Origin: Bradyrhizobium agreste | GTDB lineage: Bacteria; Pseudomonadota; Alphaproteobacteria; Rhizobiales; Xanthobacteraceae | Assembly: GCF_016031625.1 (NCBI RefSeq) | Contig: NZ_JACCHP010000026.1 | Location: 62,001 to 126,000, forward strand | Length of the DNA: 64,000 bases | Direction of reading: 5' to 3' | Shown: positions 16,244 through 25,231 of the stretch, in pieces | Numbering within the stretch: position 1 is the stretch's first letter | Layout: the number at the start of each line of letters is the position of its first letter | Made by a program: the position numbers and the translations under genes | Notes under the pieces: generated by a model | What the model was told of the DNA's origin: nothing | What the model saw: only the letters and a program-made list of their open reading frames with translations | The model's database searches: none

Positions 16244-16751
16244 GTTGCGGGCGGCCCTTATGGTCCCCGCCCACGGCTAAGCCGTGGCTCAGACATGTGC
16301 TGTGTCCGTGAGCGCATTGAGCTCCCTGGTGCCGCAGCTCGAACGATATTTCTACTCCTGACCGCCGGGAACCGGTTTTTTGCGTCGCGAATCAGAGGGA
16401 TTCGACACATCCGGCGGAGGGCTTGTCACAATCGCGGGCCTGCCAGCGGGCAGGTGACTTCTAAGTGTCTCCAGAACCAGAAAGAACTTCTCGGCTAGCA
16501 TGAACCAAGCTCATTGATGCGTTTCATCTCGATTTCGAGAACTGCGAGATTTCCTCTCAATACGATCACTAACCGTACGCGGCGCCAACTTAATTCGTCA
16601 CGCCGAGCCCAATTGTGACAGTCGTCGTGGATATTTGCGCTTGGGATGTCGGATGTGGGCGATGATGCGTTGCAACGTAACCTGACTATTCCTCGCGCTC
16701 TCTATCGGCTATATGCTCGTGCTCTGTCATCAAACTGTCACGATACTCTGC
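16244..16751 (+). other. Intergenic region, no supported gene
   Basis: About 500 bp between the Rieske fusion and the CYTH-CHAD gene. It starts with the hairpin at 16271-16287. Short open frames here have poor codon bias and no ribosome sites. The stretch 16490-16720 is relatively AT-rich and probably carries the promoter of the downstream gene. No RNA gene recognised. Confidence 0.6.
16271..16287 (+). terminator. Weak hairpin after the FAD/Rieske gene
   Basis: CCACGGC and GCCGTGG pair perfectly around a three-base loop, 28 bp past the stop codon at 16243. There is no following T tract, so it may be an attenuating or RNA-protecting hairpin instead of an intrinsic terminator. Confidence 0.35.
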
Positions 16752-18359
16752 ATGCTCAAGTCAGATTCAACGCCGGCCCGCAAGACTCCGGGCGCGCCGG
16801 ATGGGAATCACCCTGCGAAGGAGAACAAAAGAGCGCACGTCGTCGCCGGCTTCCTGAGGCAGATCGAACCCGCAGGGCCAGAAGCGGAGCCGGGGATCAG
16901 GGACGCCGTGAGCGATCGGACGCCGGAGACGAAGCCCGATCTGCAACCTGCTGAGCCGGGCAGCAACGCTCATCCCGCCGGCGAAATCGAGCTGAAGCTT
17001 CTCGTCGATGCCGATCGCATGGCGCATTTCAGCGCAGCGCCCGTCATCACGGCGAACGCGCGCAACAAGGGCACGCGCAAACATCTCAAGTCCGTCTACT
17101 ACGACACGCCCGAGCGCGCGCTGCGTCGCGCCGGCCTGAGCTTACGCGTCCGCCAGAGCGGCTCGCGCTTCGTGCAGACCGTGAAGACCGAGGTTGCCGA
17201 CGATCCGTTGCGTCGCGGCGAATGGGAAGCAAGTGTGCCGTCGCTTGCGCCCGATCTCGCTTTGGCGATGCCGTTCGTTCCGGAGAAGCTTCGGGGCCAT
17301 CTCGACGCACAGCCGCTCGAAGCATTGTTCACGGCCGATGTGCATCGGCACACGCGCATCATCGACCTGCCGTCCGGCACGGTCGAGGTCGCCTTCGACC
17401 AGGGCGAGCTGACCGCCGGCGACCGATCTGTTCCTGTCAGCGAGATCGAGCTGGAGCTGAAGAGCGGCAGCCCGAGCGCGATCTACGAGATCGCGCTGCG
17501 CCTTGCGGAGCACGGAACGGTGAAGCCGTCCATCCGCAGCAAGTCCGCACGCGGCTTCGACCTTGCCGCGGACCAGCCGCCGTCGGCGCGCCGGCCGCGT
17601 AAGCTTCGCCTCGATCCTTCCGTGACGCTCGACGAAGCCTTCGCGACCATCCTGCGCGCCTGCTTCCTTCACCTGCTGCAATCGCTGCCGGCGGCCGAGG
17701 ACGGCCGCAACCCGGAAGGCGTGCATCAGCTGCGCGTCTCACTGCGCCGGCTGCGATCTGCGCTCGATCTGATGCGATCGGTCGGCGCGCTCAGCCACCT
17801 CGATGCGCTGCGCTCGGAAGCCAAATGGCTGGCGCAAAGCCTGTCCGCCGCGCGCTTCCTGATCGGCCTCGGCGGTTGGATCGAGACGCGCGGCTGGCGC
17901 AACGGCGTCGCGCCCCAAGATCTCGGCCGGCTCGCCGAGCCCGCCGTCGATTTCGCCCGGCGCGTCCTGGCCGAGCAGTACGCGAAGGTGCTCAAGCGCG
18001 GCCGCCGCTTCAAGTCGCTGACGGTCGACGAGCTGCACCGCGTCCGGCTCGCCACCAAGCGGCTGCGCTATCTCAGCGAGTTCCTGCTGCCGCTGTACGA
18101 GGATCGCAAGTCCGCGCGCAAATTCGCGCGCCGGCTCGCTGGCTTGCAGGAGGAGCTCGGCGTCTTCAACGACATGGCGGTGACGGCCTCGTTGCTCGAC
18201 GGGCTCGGCGCTGACGATCGCGACAGCACCATTGCGGCGGCCGCGATCGCCGGCTGGCAGGCGCGGGCATCGATCGGCGCGCAGCCGACGTTGCAGGATA
18301 GCTGGCGGGATTTCACCGCCGCGCGCGTGCCCTGGTCGCGCCAGGGCGAGCAGGGCTGA
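16752..18359 (+). CDS. CYTH-CHAD domain protein with internal CHAD deletion
   Basis: A protein of about 535 residues. An N-terminal linker of about 75 residues precedes a CYTH (triphosphate tunnel) domain opening with EIELKLLVD, the ExExK signature. A His-rich helical CHAD domain (HQLRVSLRRLRSALDL; later HRVRLATKRLRYL) follows; CHAD binds polyphosphate. At 17850-17858 the sequence jumps from LSAAR to FLIGLGGW. In related proteins as I know them, ARD-x-DV and about 40-50 further residues lie between these elements, so an in-frame deletion is likely. Start is uncertain: ATG 16752, ATG 16713, or GTG 16908, which has an AGGGA site. Possible role in polyphosphate or triphosphate metabolism. Confidence 0.85.
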   Translation: MLKSDSTPARKTPGAPDGNHPAKENKRAHVVAGFLRQIEPAGPEAEPGIRDAVSDRTPETKPDLQPAEPGSNAHPAGEIELKLLVDADRMAHFSAAPVITANARNKGTRKHLKSVYYDTPERALRRAGLSLRVRQSGSRFVQTVKTEVADDPLRRGEWEASVPSLAPDLALAMPFVPEKLRGHLDAQPLEALFTADVHRHTRIIDLPSGTVEVAFDQGELTAGDRSVPVSEIELELKSGSPSAIYEIALRLAEHGTVKPSIRSKSARGFDLAADQPPSARRPRKLRLDPSVTLDEAFATILRACFLHLLQSLPAAEDGRNPEGVHQLRVSLRRLRSALDLMRSVGALSHLDALRSEAKWLAQSLSAARFLIGLGGWIETRGWRNGVAPQDLGRLAEPAVDFARRVLAEQYAKVLKRGRRFKSLTVDELHRVRLATKRLRYLSEFLLPLYEDRKSARKFARRLAGLQEELGVFNDMAVTASLLDGLGADDRDSTIAAAAIAGWQARASIGAQPTLQDSWRDFTAARVPWSRQGEQG

Positions 18360-18378
18360 TCGCGTCGCCCCAAAAGTT

Positions 18379-18408
18379 GCGGCCAGCCATTGGGGGATGG
18401 CTGGCCGC
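18379..18408. terminator. Strong hairpin between convergent genes
   Basis: A perfect 11-bp inverted repeat (18379-18389 with 18398-18408) has an eight-base loop. It lies between the CYTH-CHAD stop at 18359 and the transglutaminase stop at 18476. An AAAA run to its left gives a short U tract on the minus strand, so it probably serves both directions. Confidence 0.6.
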
Positions 18409-18475
18409 GCGCGAACCGGTCTGGGACGGGGAGGGGTGGGGATGTGACCGGGTCGCGTAACCTGTTGTCTCGTTC

Positions 18476-19102
18476 CTACTGATCTTTCGCGCTGGCGGTG
18501 GAGACCGCCGGCTTGGTATCGCCCAGCGAGACCCAGACGTTGGGATCGCTCTGCGACTGGCGCTTGACGAAGCGGTAGCCGGTCTCCGTCCAGGCGAGGA
18601 CATTCTCGTTCTGATTGTCGAGAATGAACTCGCCCTTGTCGGTCTTCACCGTCAGCACCGCGTGGCCTTCGCCCTTCTTGTCGCGCACTACGGTGATGAG
18701 CAGGGCCTGGCGCGGCCAGCCGGCATCCATCAGCATCTTGCGCTTCAACAGCACGTAGTCTTCACAGTCGCCGTAACCGTCTGACGGCAGCGACCACTTC
18801 TCGATCACGCCCCAGTGCTCCTGGTCGGTCAGAGGCTTGACGGTCTCGTTGACCCAGCGATTGACCTTGATGAGGTCGCGCCATGCGGCCTGCGACATCA
18901 CGATGTCACGCGGCTGCAGCGGCGCGCCCTGGCACTGAGCAGCATTGTCCGCGCAGAACTCGACCCAGCCGATCGGCGCACGCGTGGTGTCGCCGAGACT
19001 CGCGTAGAGCAGACGGCCTTCGCCGGCCTGCGCTGCCGCGCTGATCCCGAAGAGCATGGCGGCAAGCGCCAATCCCTTCCCCTGTCCCCTGAAATCAAAC
19101 AT
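18476..19102 (-). CDS. Transglutaminase-like cysteine peptidase (BTLCP)
   Basis: A protein of about 208 residues of the bacterial transglutaminase-like cysteine proteinase family (PF06035). A signal peptide ends near AAAQAGEG (residue 27). The catalytic triad is visible as C113 (GDCEDY), H147 (GHAVL) and D162 (LDNQ). Relatives include LapG, which processes periplasmic adhesins under c-di-GMP control, but no LapD partner is adjacent here. ATG 19102 puts the signal peptide at the N-terminus; an upstream ATG at 19132 adds ten residues. Periplasmic localisation is inferred. Confidence 0.88.
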   Translation of the reverse strand: MFDFRGQGKGLALAAMLFGISAAAQAGEGRLLYASLGDTTRAPIGWVEFCADNAAQCQGAPLQPRDIVMSQAAWRDLIKVNRWVNETVKPLTDQEHWGVIEKWSLPSDGYGDCEDYVLLKRKMLMDAGWPRQALLITVVRDKKGEGHAVLTVKTDKGEFILDNQNENVLAWTETGYRFVKRQSQSDPNVWVSLGDTKPAVSTASAKDQ

Positions 19103-19433
19103 TGCGGCCCCCGTTTCTTGTTGGGGCCACATTTCGCACGGAGCTTTTGAGTTGCCGCTAAGTCGACTAAGTCAAGTCGAGACGAATGCAAGTAAAACGC
19201 GCGGCGAATTCGATCTATACTTGAATAGAATTTGCGTAAAATTGGAGATGACATCAATTGATTCAAGTTTTATTGATTAACGCGGAAACGCTGGCGCAAC
19301 CGGCATTTCCACGCGCCCGCAGCCTCCGCATTAACGTGCGCGGCGCCTGCGATGACGCATGAAAAAGGCGGCGTCCGCGTTGCGGAGGCCGCCTTTAAGG
19401 GCTGGACATCAGTGGTTTTGGCGCAGTTGCGCT
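19103..19433 (-). other. Intergenic, AT-rich promoter region plus terminator
   Basis: No gene is seen. The part 19150-19275 is unusually AT-rich and probably contains the promoter of the transglutaminase gene. The PilZ terminator lies at 19362-19396. Confidence 0.6.
19362..19396 (-). terminator. Rho-independent terminator of the PilZ gene
   Basis: AAAGGCGGC (19364-19372) and GCCGCCTTT (19388-19396) are perfectly complementary. TCCGC/GCGGA pairs inside them, giving a 14-pair stem with near-perfect continuity. A and T runs at the base supply U tracts on both strands. It lies 38 bp past the PilZ stop. Confidence 0.85.
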
Positions 19434-20045
19434 TTACCGCGCGGTAACGCTCTCTTCGAGTGTCTCTGCCGGCTGCTCGTGCGTGAACTCCAGCGCGAAG
19501 CCGTCTTCGAGGTTTCGGACCACGCGGCCCTGGACCCGGCCGAGCAGAACAATCGATTTCAGCGGCGGGCGGTTCTCGGCAGCGATCGCCGCGCCCGACA
19601 GCGAGAGGTCGATGATGCGGCAGGTCATCTTGGTGCCGTCCTCGAGCGTCAGCACCGCGATCGGGTTGCGCGGCACGATACGGTCGTGGCGGCGATCCTC
19701 CGGCAGATTGAGGATGTCGCGGTTGGCGAGCCAGGTCAGCTGTGCGGCGAGCTTGTCGCGCTTGCGCGGCGTCGCGCCGATGGTCATGGCGAAGCCGTTG
19801 TCGATGATCCGGGTGATCTTGCCCTCGACACGGCCGATATGGTCGAGATAGGCGACCACGCGGTCGCCGACATTGCCGATCCCGGGGGCGAGCAAGGCGA
19901 GGCCGCCCGGCGACATGTTGATCACCTGGCAGGGGAATTCCCGGCGGTCCGGCAGCATGTAGCGGCCGAGCAGGTGCACCTTCACCCGCTGGAAGCGCCT
20001 GCGCTCCTCGGCGGCCGGAAGAAATTTTTTGTTCGCCAACGCCAT
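19434..20045 (-). CDS. Tandem PilZ-domain protein
   Basis: A protein of about 203 residues with two consecutive PilZ folds. The first has RRRFQRV plus NMSPGG (about residues 12-45). The second has RRHDR, then DLSLSG (about 118-160). Both keep the RxxxR and (D/N)xSxxG elements that bind c-di-GMP, so both may be active receptors. ATG 20045 (MALANKKF) was chosen; the frame extends to 20084. A near-consensus CtrA box lies about 60 bp upstream and a strong terminator follows. Two diguanylate-cyclase genes occur in this window, but the partner is unknown. Confidence 0.88.
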   Translation of the reverse strand: MALANKKFLPAAEERRRFQRVKVHLLGRYMLPDRREFPCQVINMSPGGLALLAPGIGNVGDRVVAYLDHIGRVEGKITRIIDNGFAMTIGATPRKRDKLAAQLTWLANRDILNLPEDRRHDRIVPRNPIAVLTLEDGTKMTCRIIDLSLSGAAIAAENRPPLKSIVLLGRVQGRVVRNLEDGFALEFTHEQPAETLEESVTAR

Positions 20046-20103
20046 TTCCAACACCCGACCCCCCGCCCGGGCGGAGTCCGGCACGACCCTAAGGTGTATA
20101 GGG

Positions 20104-20118
20104 TTAATGCCGCGTTAG
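20104..20118. promoter_or_regulatory. Near-consensus CtrA box upstream of PilZ gene
   Basis: TTAA, seven bases, then TTAG (one mismatch to TTAA-N7-TTAA), 60-70 bp before the PilZ start on the minus strand. Confidence 0.3.
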
Positions 20119-20170
20119 GATCGGGCGCGCCGGTTGCGGACAGATAGGATGCGCTCGAAAAGCCACACCT

Positions 20171-21421
20171 CTAGGCGGGGCTCGGCTTCCGCGCGCCGCG
20201 CCCATAAAGCAGGCAGAGCAGCGCCAGCAGCATGGCGGCCGAGAGCCCGAGCGACCAGTGGATGCCGATCGCCGCGCCTGATACCCCGACCGTGACGCCG
20301 CTGAAGGCCCGCATGCCGAGCCCGGCCATGTTGTAGAGGCCGACGACGCGGCCGCGGATGTCGTGCGGCGCGTTCAGCTGCACCAGAGCCTGCGCCATGG
20401 TGTTGAACGACAGTTCGAAGAAGCCTGCGAAGAACAATAGCGCGATCGCGACCGGATAGACCGGCACGAGCGCGAAGCCGAGCAGCGCTATGCTCCAGAG
20501 CATCGCGAGCAGGATCGCGGTGCGCGGCGTGCCCTTCAGCCGTCCCCAGGATTCCAGCGCGATGGCGGCGAGCACCGCGCCGGCGGCGTCCGCCGCGAGC
20601 AGCACGCTGTAGGAGACGCCGGGATCGCCATGGCCGAGATCGCCGGCAAAGCCCGGCATCTGGGCGTGATAGGCGTTGCCGATCATGAACGAGGTGAGGC
20701 CGGCAATCCACGTCATCGCCGACAGCACCGGCTGGGTGCCGATCGCGCGGATGGTGAGCACGATGTCGGCAAGGCCGCGCACCGCGAAGCGCCGTACCGC
20801 CACGCTCTTGTCCCTGACCGGGGCCCAGAACAGCCAGAGCAGCATCGGCAGATAGAACAGCGTGTTGAAGATGATGCCGTGCGAGGGCCCGAGCGTCAGC
20901 ATGATGATCCCGCCCACCGCAGGTCCGACCAGGATGCCGAGATAGCGCGCCATCGCATTCAGTCGCACCGCGCTCGGCAGGTCGGCCGGGCCGACCAGGT
21001 CGTAGAGCAAGAGCTGGTTCGGCGTCTGCCAGAGCACGCCGGCGCAGCCGTGGATCACCAAGAGCAGCATCGCGTGCCACATCTGGATCGTATCGGTCAG
21101 GAAGAAGAAGCCCCAACCGGCGGAGGCGGCGATGAACAGCAGCATGCCGCACTGGATGATGCGGCGCGGATCGAACCGGTCGGCCAGGCCACCGACCGCG
21201 ACGGAGAACAGCAGGAACGGCAGCCAGTGCGACAGCACGGCAAACCCGCCCAGCGTCGGCGAATGGAATTTCTGGAACACCACCCAATAGCTGATCACAT
21301 GCTCGATGTTGTCGGCCATCATCGCCAGCACGTAAGAGGCGAACTGGAGGCGGTAGGGCACGGACCTCATCGCCGCAAACGATCCGGATGCGGCCATGGG
21401 ATTTTGGGGGAGGGGATTCAC
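20171..21421 (-). CDS. MFS transporter (EntS/MFS_3-like)
   Basis: A protein of about 416 residues with 12 predicted transmembrane helices. The loop between helices 2 and 3 has GGLADRFDPRRII, the major-facilitator signature. A second copy of this type (DIRGRVVGLYNMAG) lies in the C-terminal half. The pattern fits the MFS_3 branch of exporters such as EntS. The start is uncertain: GTG 21421 or ATG 21397, neither with a good ribosome site. The C-terminus ends in a short basic tail. The substrate is unknown. Confidence 0.85.
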   Translation of the reverse strand: MNPLPQNPMAASGSFAAMRSVPYRLQFASYVLAMMADNIEHVISYWVVFQKFHSPTLGGFAVLSHWLPFLLFSVAVGGLADRFDPRRIIQCGMLLFIAASAGWGFFFLTDTIQMWHAMLLLVIHGCAGVLWQTPNQLLLYDLVGPADLPSAVRLNAMARYLGILVGPAVGGIIMLTLGPSHGIIFNTLFYLPMLLWLFWAPVRDKSVAVRRFAVRGLADIVLTIRAIGTQPVLSAMTWIAGLTSFMIGNAYHAQMPGFAGDLGHGDPGVSYSVLLAADAAGAVLAAIALESWGRLKGTPRTAILLAMLWSIALLGFALVPVYPVAIALLFFAGFFELSFNTMAQALVQLNAPHDIRGRVVGLYNMAGLGMRAFSGVTVGVSGAAIGIHWSLGLSAAMLLALLCLLYGRGARKPSPA

Positions 21422-21520
21422 GGGAGGACCTGAGGTGAGACTCTTGGCGCCTTACACGTTCGGCAGTCGGCGCTCAAGACAATTGGACGTGCTTGAACGG
21501 CAGCCATGCAATGCTGCGCT

Positions 21521-21588
21521 GTAGCCCGCATGAGCGAAGCGAGATCCGGGACGCGTCTCTCGCATGTCGCTTCGCTCATGCGGGCTAC
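21521..21588. repeat. REP-like palindromic element
   Basis: A perfect 22-bp inverted repeat (21521-21542 with 21567-21588; arm begins GTAGCCCGCATGAGCG) around a 24-bp loop, between the MFS and alcohol dehydrogenase genes. From memory, such GTAGCCCG/GAGCGAAGCGA palindromes are abundant in Bradyrhizobium intergenic DNA. Confidence 0.8.
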
Positions 21589-21681
21589 GAGACTTGCACC
21601 TTGGCACGGCCGCGCGTCTCACATACGCTTTCGACCAGCCCGCACCACCAATCATAACAGACGGGCAAGCGAGGACACACC

Positions 21682-22833
21682 ATGGAGCAAATCCGCGTCT
21701 GCACCCACGCTGGTCCCGGCTCGGAGCCCGTCATCCGCACCGTGCCGTGGCCGAAGGTCGGCCGGAAGGCCGCACTGATCAAGGTCGGCGCCTGTGGGGT
21801 CTGCGGCACCGACCTGCACATCCTGAAAGGACACTGGCCGAAGCCGCTGCCTTGGCCGTTCACGCTGGGACACGAACTCGGCGGAATCATCGTCGAATGC
21901 GGCGATGAATTTTCCGAGGATTTTATGAGCAAGCCGCTTCAAGTCGGTTCGAAAGTAATGATCCCGCCGCTGATGCCCTGCGGCCGCTGCTACTACTGCA
22001 TCCACTATCCGCAAACGGCCAACAAGTGCCTGACGCCGGTCTATTACGGCCGCTATCTCGGTTTCGACAAGGCGCCGCATTTGTGGGGCGGCTGGGCCGA
22101 ATATGTCTATGTCGATCTCGAGATGCTGCCGGGCACCAAAATCTACAAGCTGCCGGACGACATGCCGTTGCGCCTGGGTGCGCTGTCGGAGCCCCTGACC
22201 TCCTGCATCCGGGCCTTCAACCGCGCGACGCGCGCCGGCGGCTTCAGCTGGGGCGACACCGTGGTGATCCAGGGCTCGGGCCCGATCGGAATTTTGGCGG
22301 TCGCGGCCGCCAGGGAGATGGGTGCAGGGCGCGTGATCTGCGTTGGCGCGCCGGAGGAGCCGCGGCTAAAGCTGGCGCGCGAGTTCGGTGCGGAGGCGAC
22401 TGTGGACATCGAGGAGCTCAAATCGCCGCAGGATCGCATCGATCGCGTGCGCGACATCGTCGGCGGCTTCGGCGCCGATCTCGTGATGGACTGCTCGGGA
22501 CATCCGACCGCCGGCCCCGAAGGCATCGAGATGTTGCGCGACGGCGGCACCTATGTCGAGATGGGCCAGTTCACCGACGCCGGTTCGATCGACACCTCCT
22601 GGCACCGCATCTGCACCAAGGATCTCAACGTGCTGGGATCTTGGGGCTTCACCGGGAATGATCTTCCGCTCGGCGTCGACATGCTCTACCGCACGCGCGA
22701 CAAATATCTGTGGCTGAAAATGCAGACGATCTACCCCTTCACGGAAGCGGGCGTCGCCCAAGCGGTGCAGGATGCGATGGCGATGAAGACGGTGAAGTCG
22801 ACCATCGTGCCGTGGCCGGAGCTGCTGGAGTAG
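21682..22833 (+). CDS. Zinc-binding alcohol dehydrogenase family protein
   Basis: A 383-residue medium-chain dehydrogenase/reductase. Catalytic zinc ligands are seen in GVCGTD (about C37) and GHELGG (His/Glu, about 63-64). The structural zinc site is CGRCYYC with a distal NKC (about residues 95-115). The NAD(P)-binding motif is GSGPIGILAV (about 198-207). The length is slightly above the 340-360 norm, from an insertion around 70-90. It stands alone on the plus strand, 93 bp after a REP-like palindrome. Substrate cannot be deduced; threonine/sorbitol dehydrogenase-like polyol or alcohol oxidation is plausible. Confidence 0.9.
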   Translation: MEQIRVCTHAGPGSEPVIRTVPWPKVGRKAALIKVGACGVCGTDLHILKGHWPKPLPWPFTLGHELGGIIVECGDEFSEDFMSKPLQVGSKVMIPPLMPCGRCYYCIHYPQTANKCLTPVYYGRYLGFDKAPHLWGGWAEYVYVDLEMLPGTKIYKLPDDMPLRLGALSEPLTSCIRAFNRATRAGGFSWGDTVVIQGSGPIGILAVAAAREMGAGRVICVGAPEEPRLKLAREFGAEATVDIEELKSPQDRIDRVRDIVGGFGADLVMDCSGHPTAGPEGIEMLRDGGTYVEMGQFTDAGSIDTSWHRICTKDLNVLGSWGFTGNDLPLGVDMLYRTRDKYLWLKMQTIYPFTEAGVAQAVQDAMAMKTVKSTIVPWPELLE

Positions 22834-22959
22834 CGCGATCTCTTCTATCCGTGGCGATCTCGCCACATCAGCTTCAATTCTCTACGAAAGCCGGCGCACT
22901 GACTTTCCATTCCACGTTGATGCCGCTAGCTTGCGCACGTTGAAGGTCGCGCGTTGATC

Positions 22960-24714
22960 ATGAACAGTTCATCCGAGATCCCTGATACTCCGCTCGCGTC
23001 CCTCATTCCCGATATTGATCGGCTCGCCGCGGAAGCGATGGCGGTCTGGAAGGTCCCGGGCGTCGCGCTCGCCATCGTGCAGGATGGCAAGGTCGTGCTC
23101 ACGCGCGCCTATGGCCAGCGCGACGTCGAGGCCGATCTGCCGGTGACGCCGCAAACGCACTTCGTCATCTGCTCGATCACCAAGTCGTTCACCGCCACCA
23201 CGATCGCCCTGTTGCACAATGATGGCGTGCTCGATTGGAGCAAGCCGGTCCGCGACTATCTGCCGGAGTTTCGTCTCTCCGATCCGGTCGCCACCGAACG
23301 CGTCACCATCCGCGATCTGCTCAGCCACCAATCCGGGCTGCCGCGCCATGATTGGGTTCATGTGCCGGGGGACCTGTCGCCGGCCGAGATGCTGCCGCTG
23401 ATGCGGCACCTCGAATTGAGCCGCGACATTCGAGCCGCCTGGCAATACAACAACCTCTGTTACAACGTTGCCGGTCTCCTGATTGAGAGGCTGAGCGGGC
23501 AGAGCTTTGAAGCCTTCCTCCGCAGCCACCTCACGGATCGGCTCGGCATGACTGTGAGTTTTTCGCTGGACGAGCTCGAAGCCGGGCCTGAGCCGGCGCG
23601 GCCTTACATGATCGACGTCGATACGCGGTTGCCGGCGTTACGGCTGCCGATCCGCACCACGGCGGCCGGCGCCATCAACACGTCGGTGGCTGATCTGGCC
23701 AACTGGATGCGGCTGCATCTCGGCAAAGGGGTGTTCGCTGGCGAGCGGCTGCTGCCGGAAGCGCTGATCGAGCAGCTGCACGCGCCACTGGCGCTCGTCG
23801 CCAAGTCGGAATTCTCCGAGTTCGGCCATGGGCACTACGCCCTTGGCTTTCAGACTAACACCTATCAGGGCGAGCGCATCGTCTCGCACAGCGGCGGTTG
23901 GACTGGCTGGGGCTCGCTGATGACGCTGGCGCCGGACGCCGGCTTCGGTGTGGCCGTGCTGACGAACCGCAGTCCAAACGAGGTCACATCGATCCTGACC
24001 TATTACATCGTCGACCGGCTGCGCGGCCGGGAGCCGGTCGACTGGCTCGCCCGCTTCCGCAAGATGCGCGACGACTTCATCGCTCAAATTCCAGCCAACA
24101 AGACCGCCCGCGAGAGTTCACGCCACAAGGGCACCAAGCCGGCGCACGAGCTGGGCGCCTATGCCGGCGACTACGCCCATCCCGCGTACGGCGTAATCTC
24201 GATCCGCGAGCGGGATGGCGCGCTGCACTGGGCATGGCGTGGCATGGGCGCGCAATTGTCGCACTGGCACTTTGAGACGTTCGTCACGCCTGAAATCGTC
24301 GACCAGCTTCATCCGGACAATCTTCCCATCACCTTCCAGACGGACCGCGAGGGCAACATCGTGCATCTGTCGGTGCCGCTGGAGCCGACGGTGAAGGACA
24401 TCGTCTTCCAGCGCCAAGCCGCCGGCGACTGCCTTGATCCTGCATTCCGCGCACGCTGTGTCGGGCATTTCCAGAGCGGCGCCATCACTCACCGCGTGAC
24501 GTTGGACAGTGAAGGCAGGTTGATCCTGAAGCCGGATTTTCAGCCGGCCTATCGCCTCGAGCCGCAGCAGGGCCGCCGGTTTCGCATCGTCGAGCTGGCG
24601 GGATTTGCAGTCGAATTTCGCGGGGAGGGCGAGAGCATCGGACAGATCGTCTTCCACCAGCCAAACGGCACCTTCCTTGCCGACCGCGTGGCGGAGGAGG
24701 GCAGGGAAAGCTGA
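22960..24714 (+). CDS. Serine hydrolase, beta-lactamase/DD-peptidase fold
   Basis: A protein of about 584 residues. The N-terminal 370 residues are a class C beta-lactamase/EstB-like domain with the S-x-x-K nucleophile motif SITK (S72, K75), the Y-x-N motif YNN (about 162) and a HSGG element replacing KTG. The C-terminal 200 residues are an additional domain of DUF3471 type. No signal peptide is visible, so it is probably cytoplasmic, perhaps an esterase or D-amino peptidase. ATG 22960 is preferred over TTG 22954. The stop overlaps the VOC gene start (TGATG), indicating translational coupling. Confidence 0.88.
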   Translation: MNSSSEIPDTPLASLIPDIDRLAAEAMAVWKVPGVALAIVQDGKVVLTRAYGQRDVEADLPVTPQTHFVICSITKSFTATTIALLHNDGVLDWSKPVRDYLPEFRLSDPVATERVTIRDLLSHQSGLPRHDWVHVPGDLSPAEMLPLMRHLELSRDIRAAWQYNNLCYNVAGLLIERLSGQSFEAFLRSHLTDRLGMTVSFSLDELEAGPEPARPYMIDVDTRLPALRLPIRTTAAGAINTSVADLANWMRLHLGKGVFAGERLLPEALIEQLHAPLALVAKSEFSEFGHGHYALGFQTNTYQGERIVSHSGGWTGWGSLMTLAPDAGFGVAVLTNRSPNEVTSILTYYIVDRLRGREPVDWLARFRKMRDDFIAQIPANKTARESSRHKGTKPAHELGAYAGDYAHPAYGVISIRERDGALHWAWRGMGAQLSHWHFETFVTPEIVDQLHPDNLPITFQTDREGNIVHLSVPLEPTVKDIVFQRQAAGDCLDPAFRARCVGHFQSGAITHRVTLDSEGRLILKPDFQPAYRLEPQQGRRFRIVELAGFAVEFRGEGESIGQIVFHQPNGTFLADRVAEEGRES

Positions 24715-25127
24715 TGGCACCGCAGCCGGTTCGTCGACAATCGCCCTTCCTCGCCATCCGCGCGATCGACTACACCGTCATCTTCGTGCGCGACATGGCC
24801 GCGATGCGGCGCTTCTACGAAGATATCCTCGCCTTTCCGCTCTCGCGCGAGCTGTCGCCGAACTGGATCGAGTACGGCATCGGCGGCAACACGCTGGCGC
24901 TGGCAAGGCCGAGCCGCACCGCCGGCGATGCACCGACGCCGCCGGGCAGCGCCGCGCTGCAGCTGGCGTTCAAGGTCTCGGCCGCCGAGGTCGATCAATG
25001 CGCCGATGAACTCGTGCGGCAGGGCGTGGCGCTGCTGTCGCCACCGACGAACCAGCCCTTCGGCCATCGCACGCTGTTCTTCCGCGATCCCGACGGGAAT
25101 TTGCTGGAGGTGTACGCGGAGATCTGA
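24714..25127 (+). CDS. VOC (glyoxalase-type) family protein
   Basis: A 137-residue protein with the paired beta-alpha-beta-beta-beta modules of the vicinal oxygen chelate superfamily: AIDYTVIFVRDMAAMRRFY at residues 17-35, and LFFRDPDGNLLEVY at about 120-134 with the metal-binding Glu. Other metal ligands fall on the expected strand starts. Its ATG shares a base with the stop of the serine hydrolase gene, so the two are made together and may act on the same compound. The substrate is unknown; the fold covers glyoxalases, dioxygenases and resistance proteins. Confidence 0.88.
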   Translation: MAPQPVRRQSPFLAIRAIDYTVIFVRDMAAMRRFYEDILAFPLSRELSPNWIEYGIGGNTLALARPSRTAGDAPTPPGSAALQLAFKVSAAEVDQCADELVRQGVALLSPPTNQPFGHRTLFFRDPDGNLLEVYAEI

Positions 25128-25231
25128 GTGGGACCAGATGCCCAAAGAGTTCCATCCAATATCCCAGAACTATTCACGTCGAGGTGAAACTTAGGCCCAA
25201 GTTCCGGCTTTCATTTCCCGGGAGAGGTGCC

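Noticed and set aside
16295..16498. 67-codon open frame after the Rieske gene
   Set aside because: Poor codon bias, no ribosome site, begins in a hairpin-flanked region.
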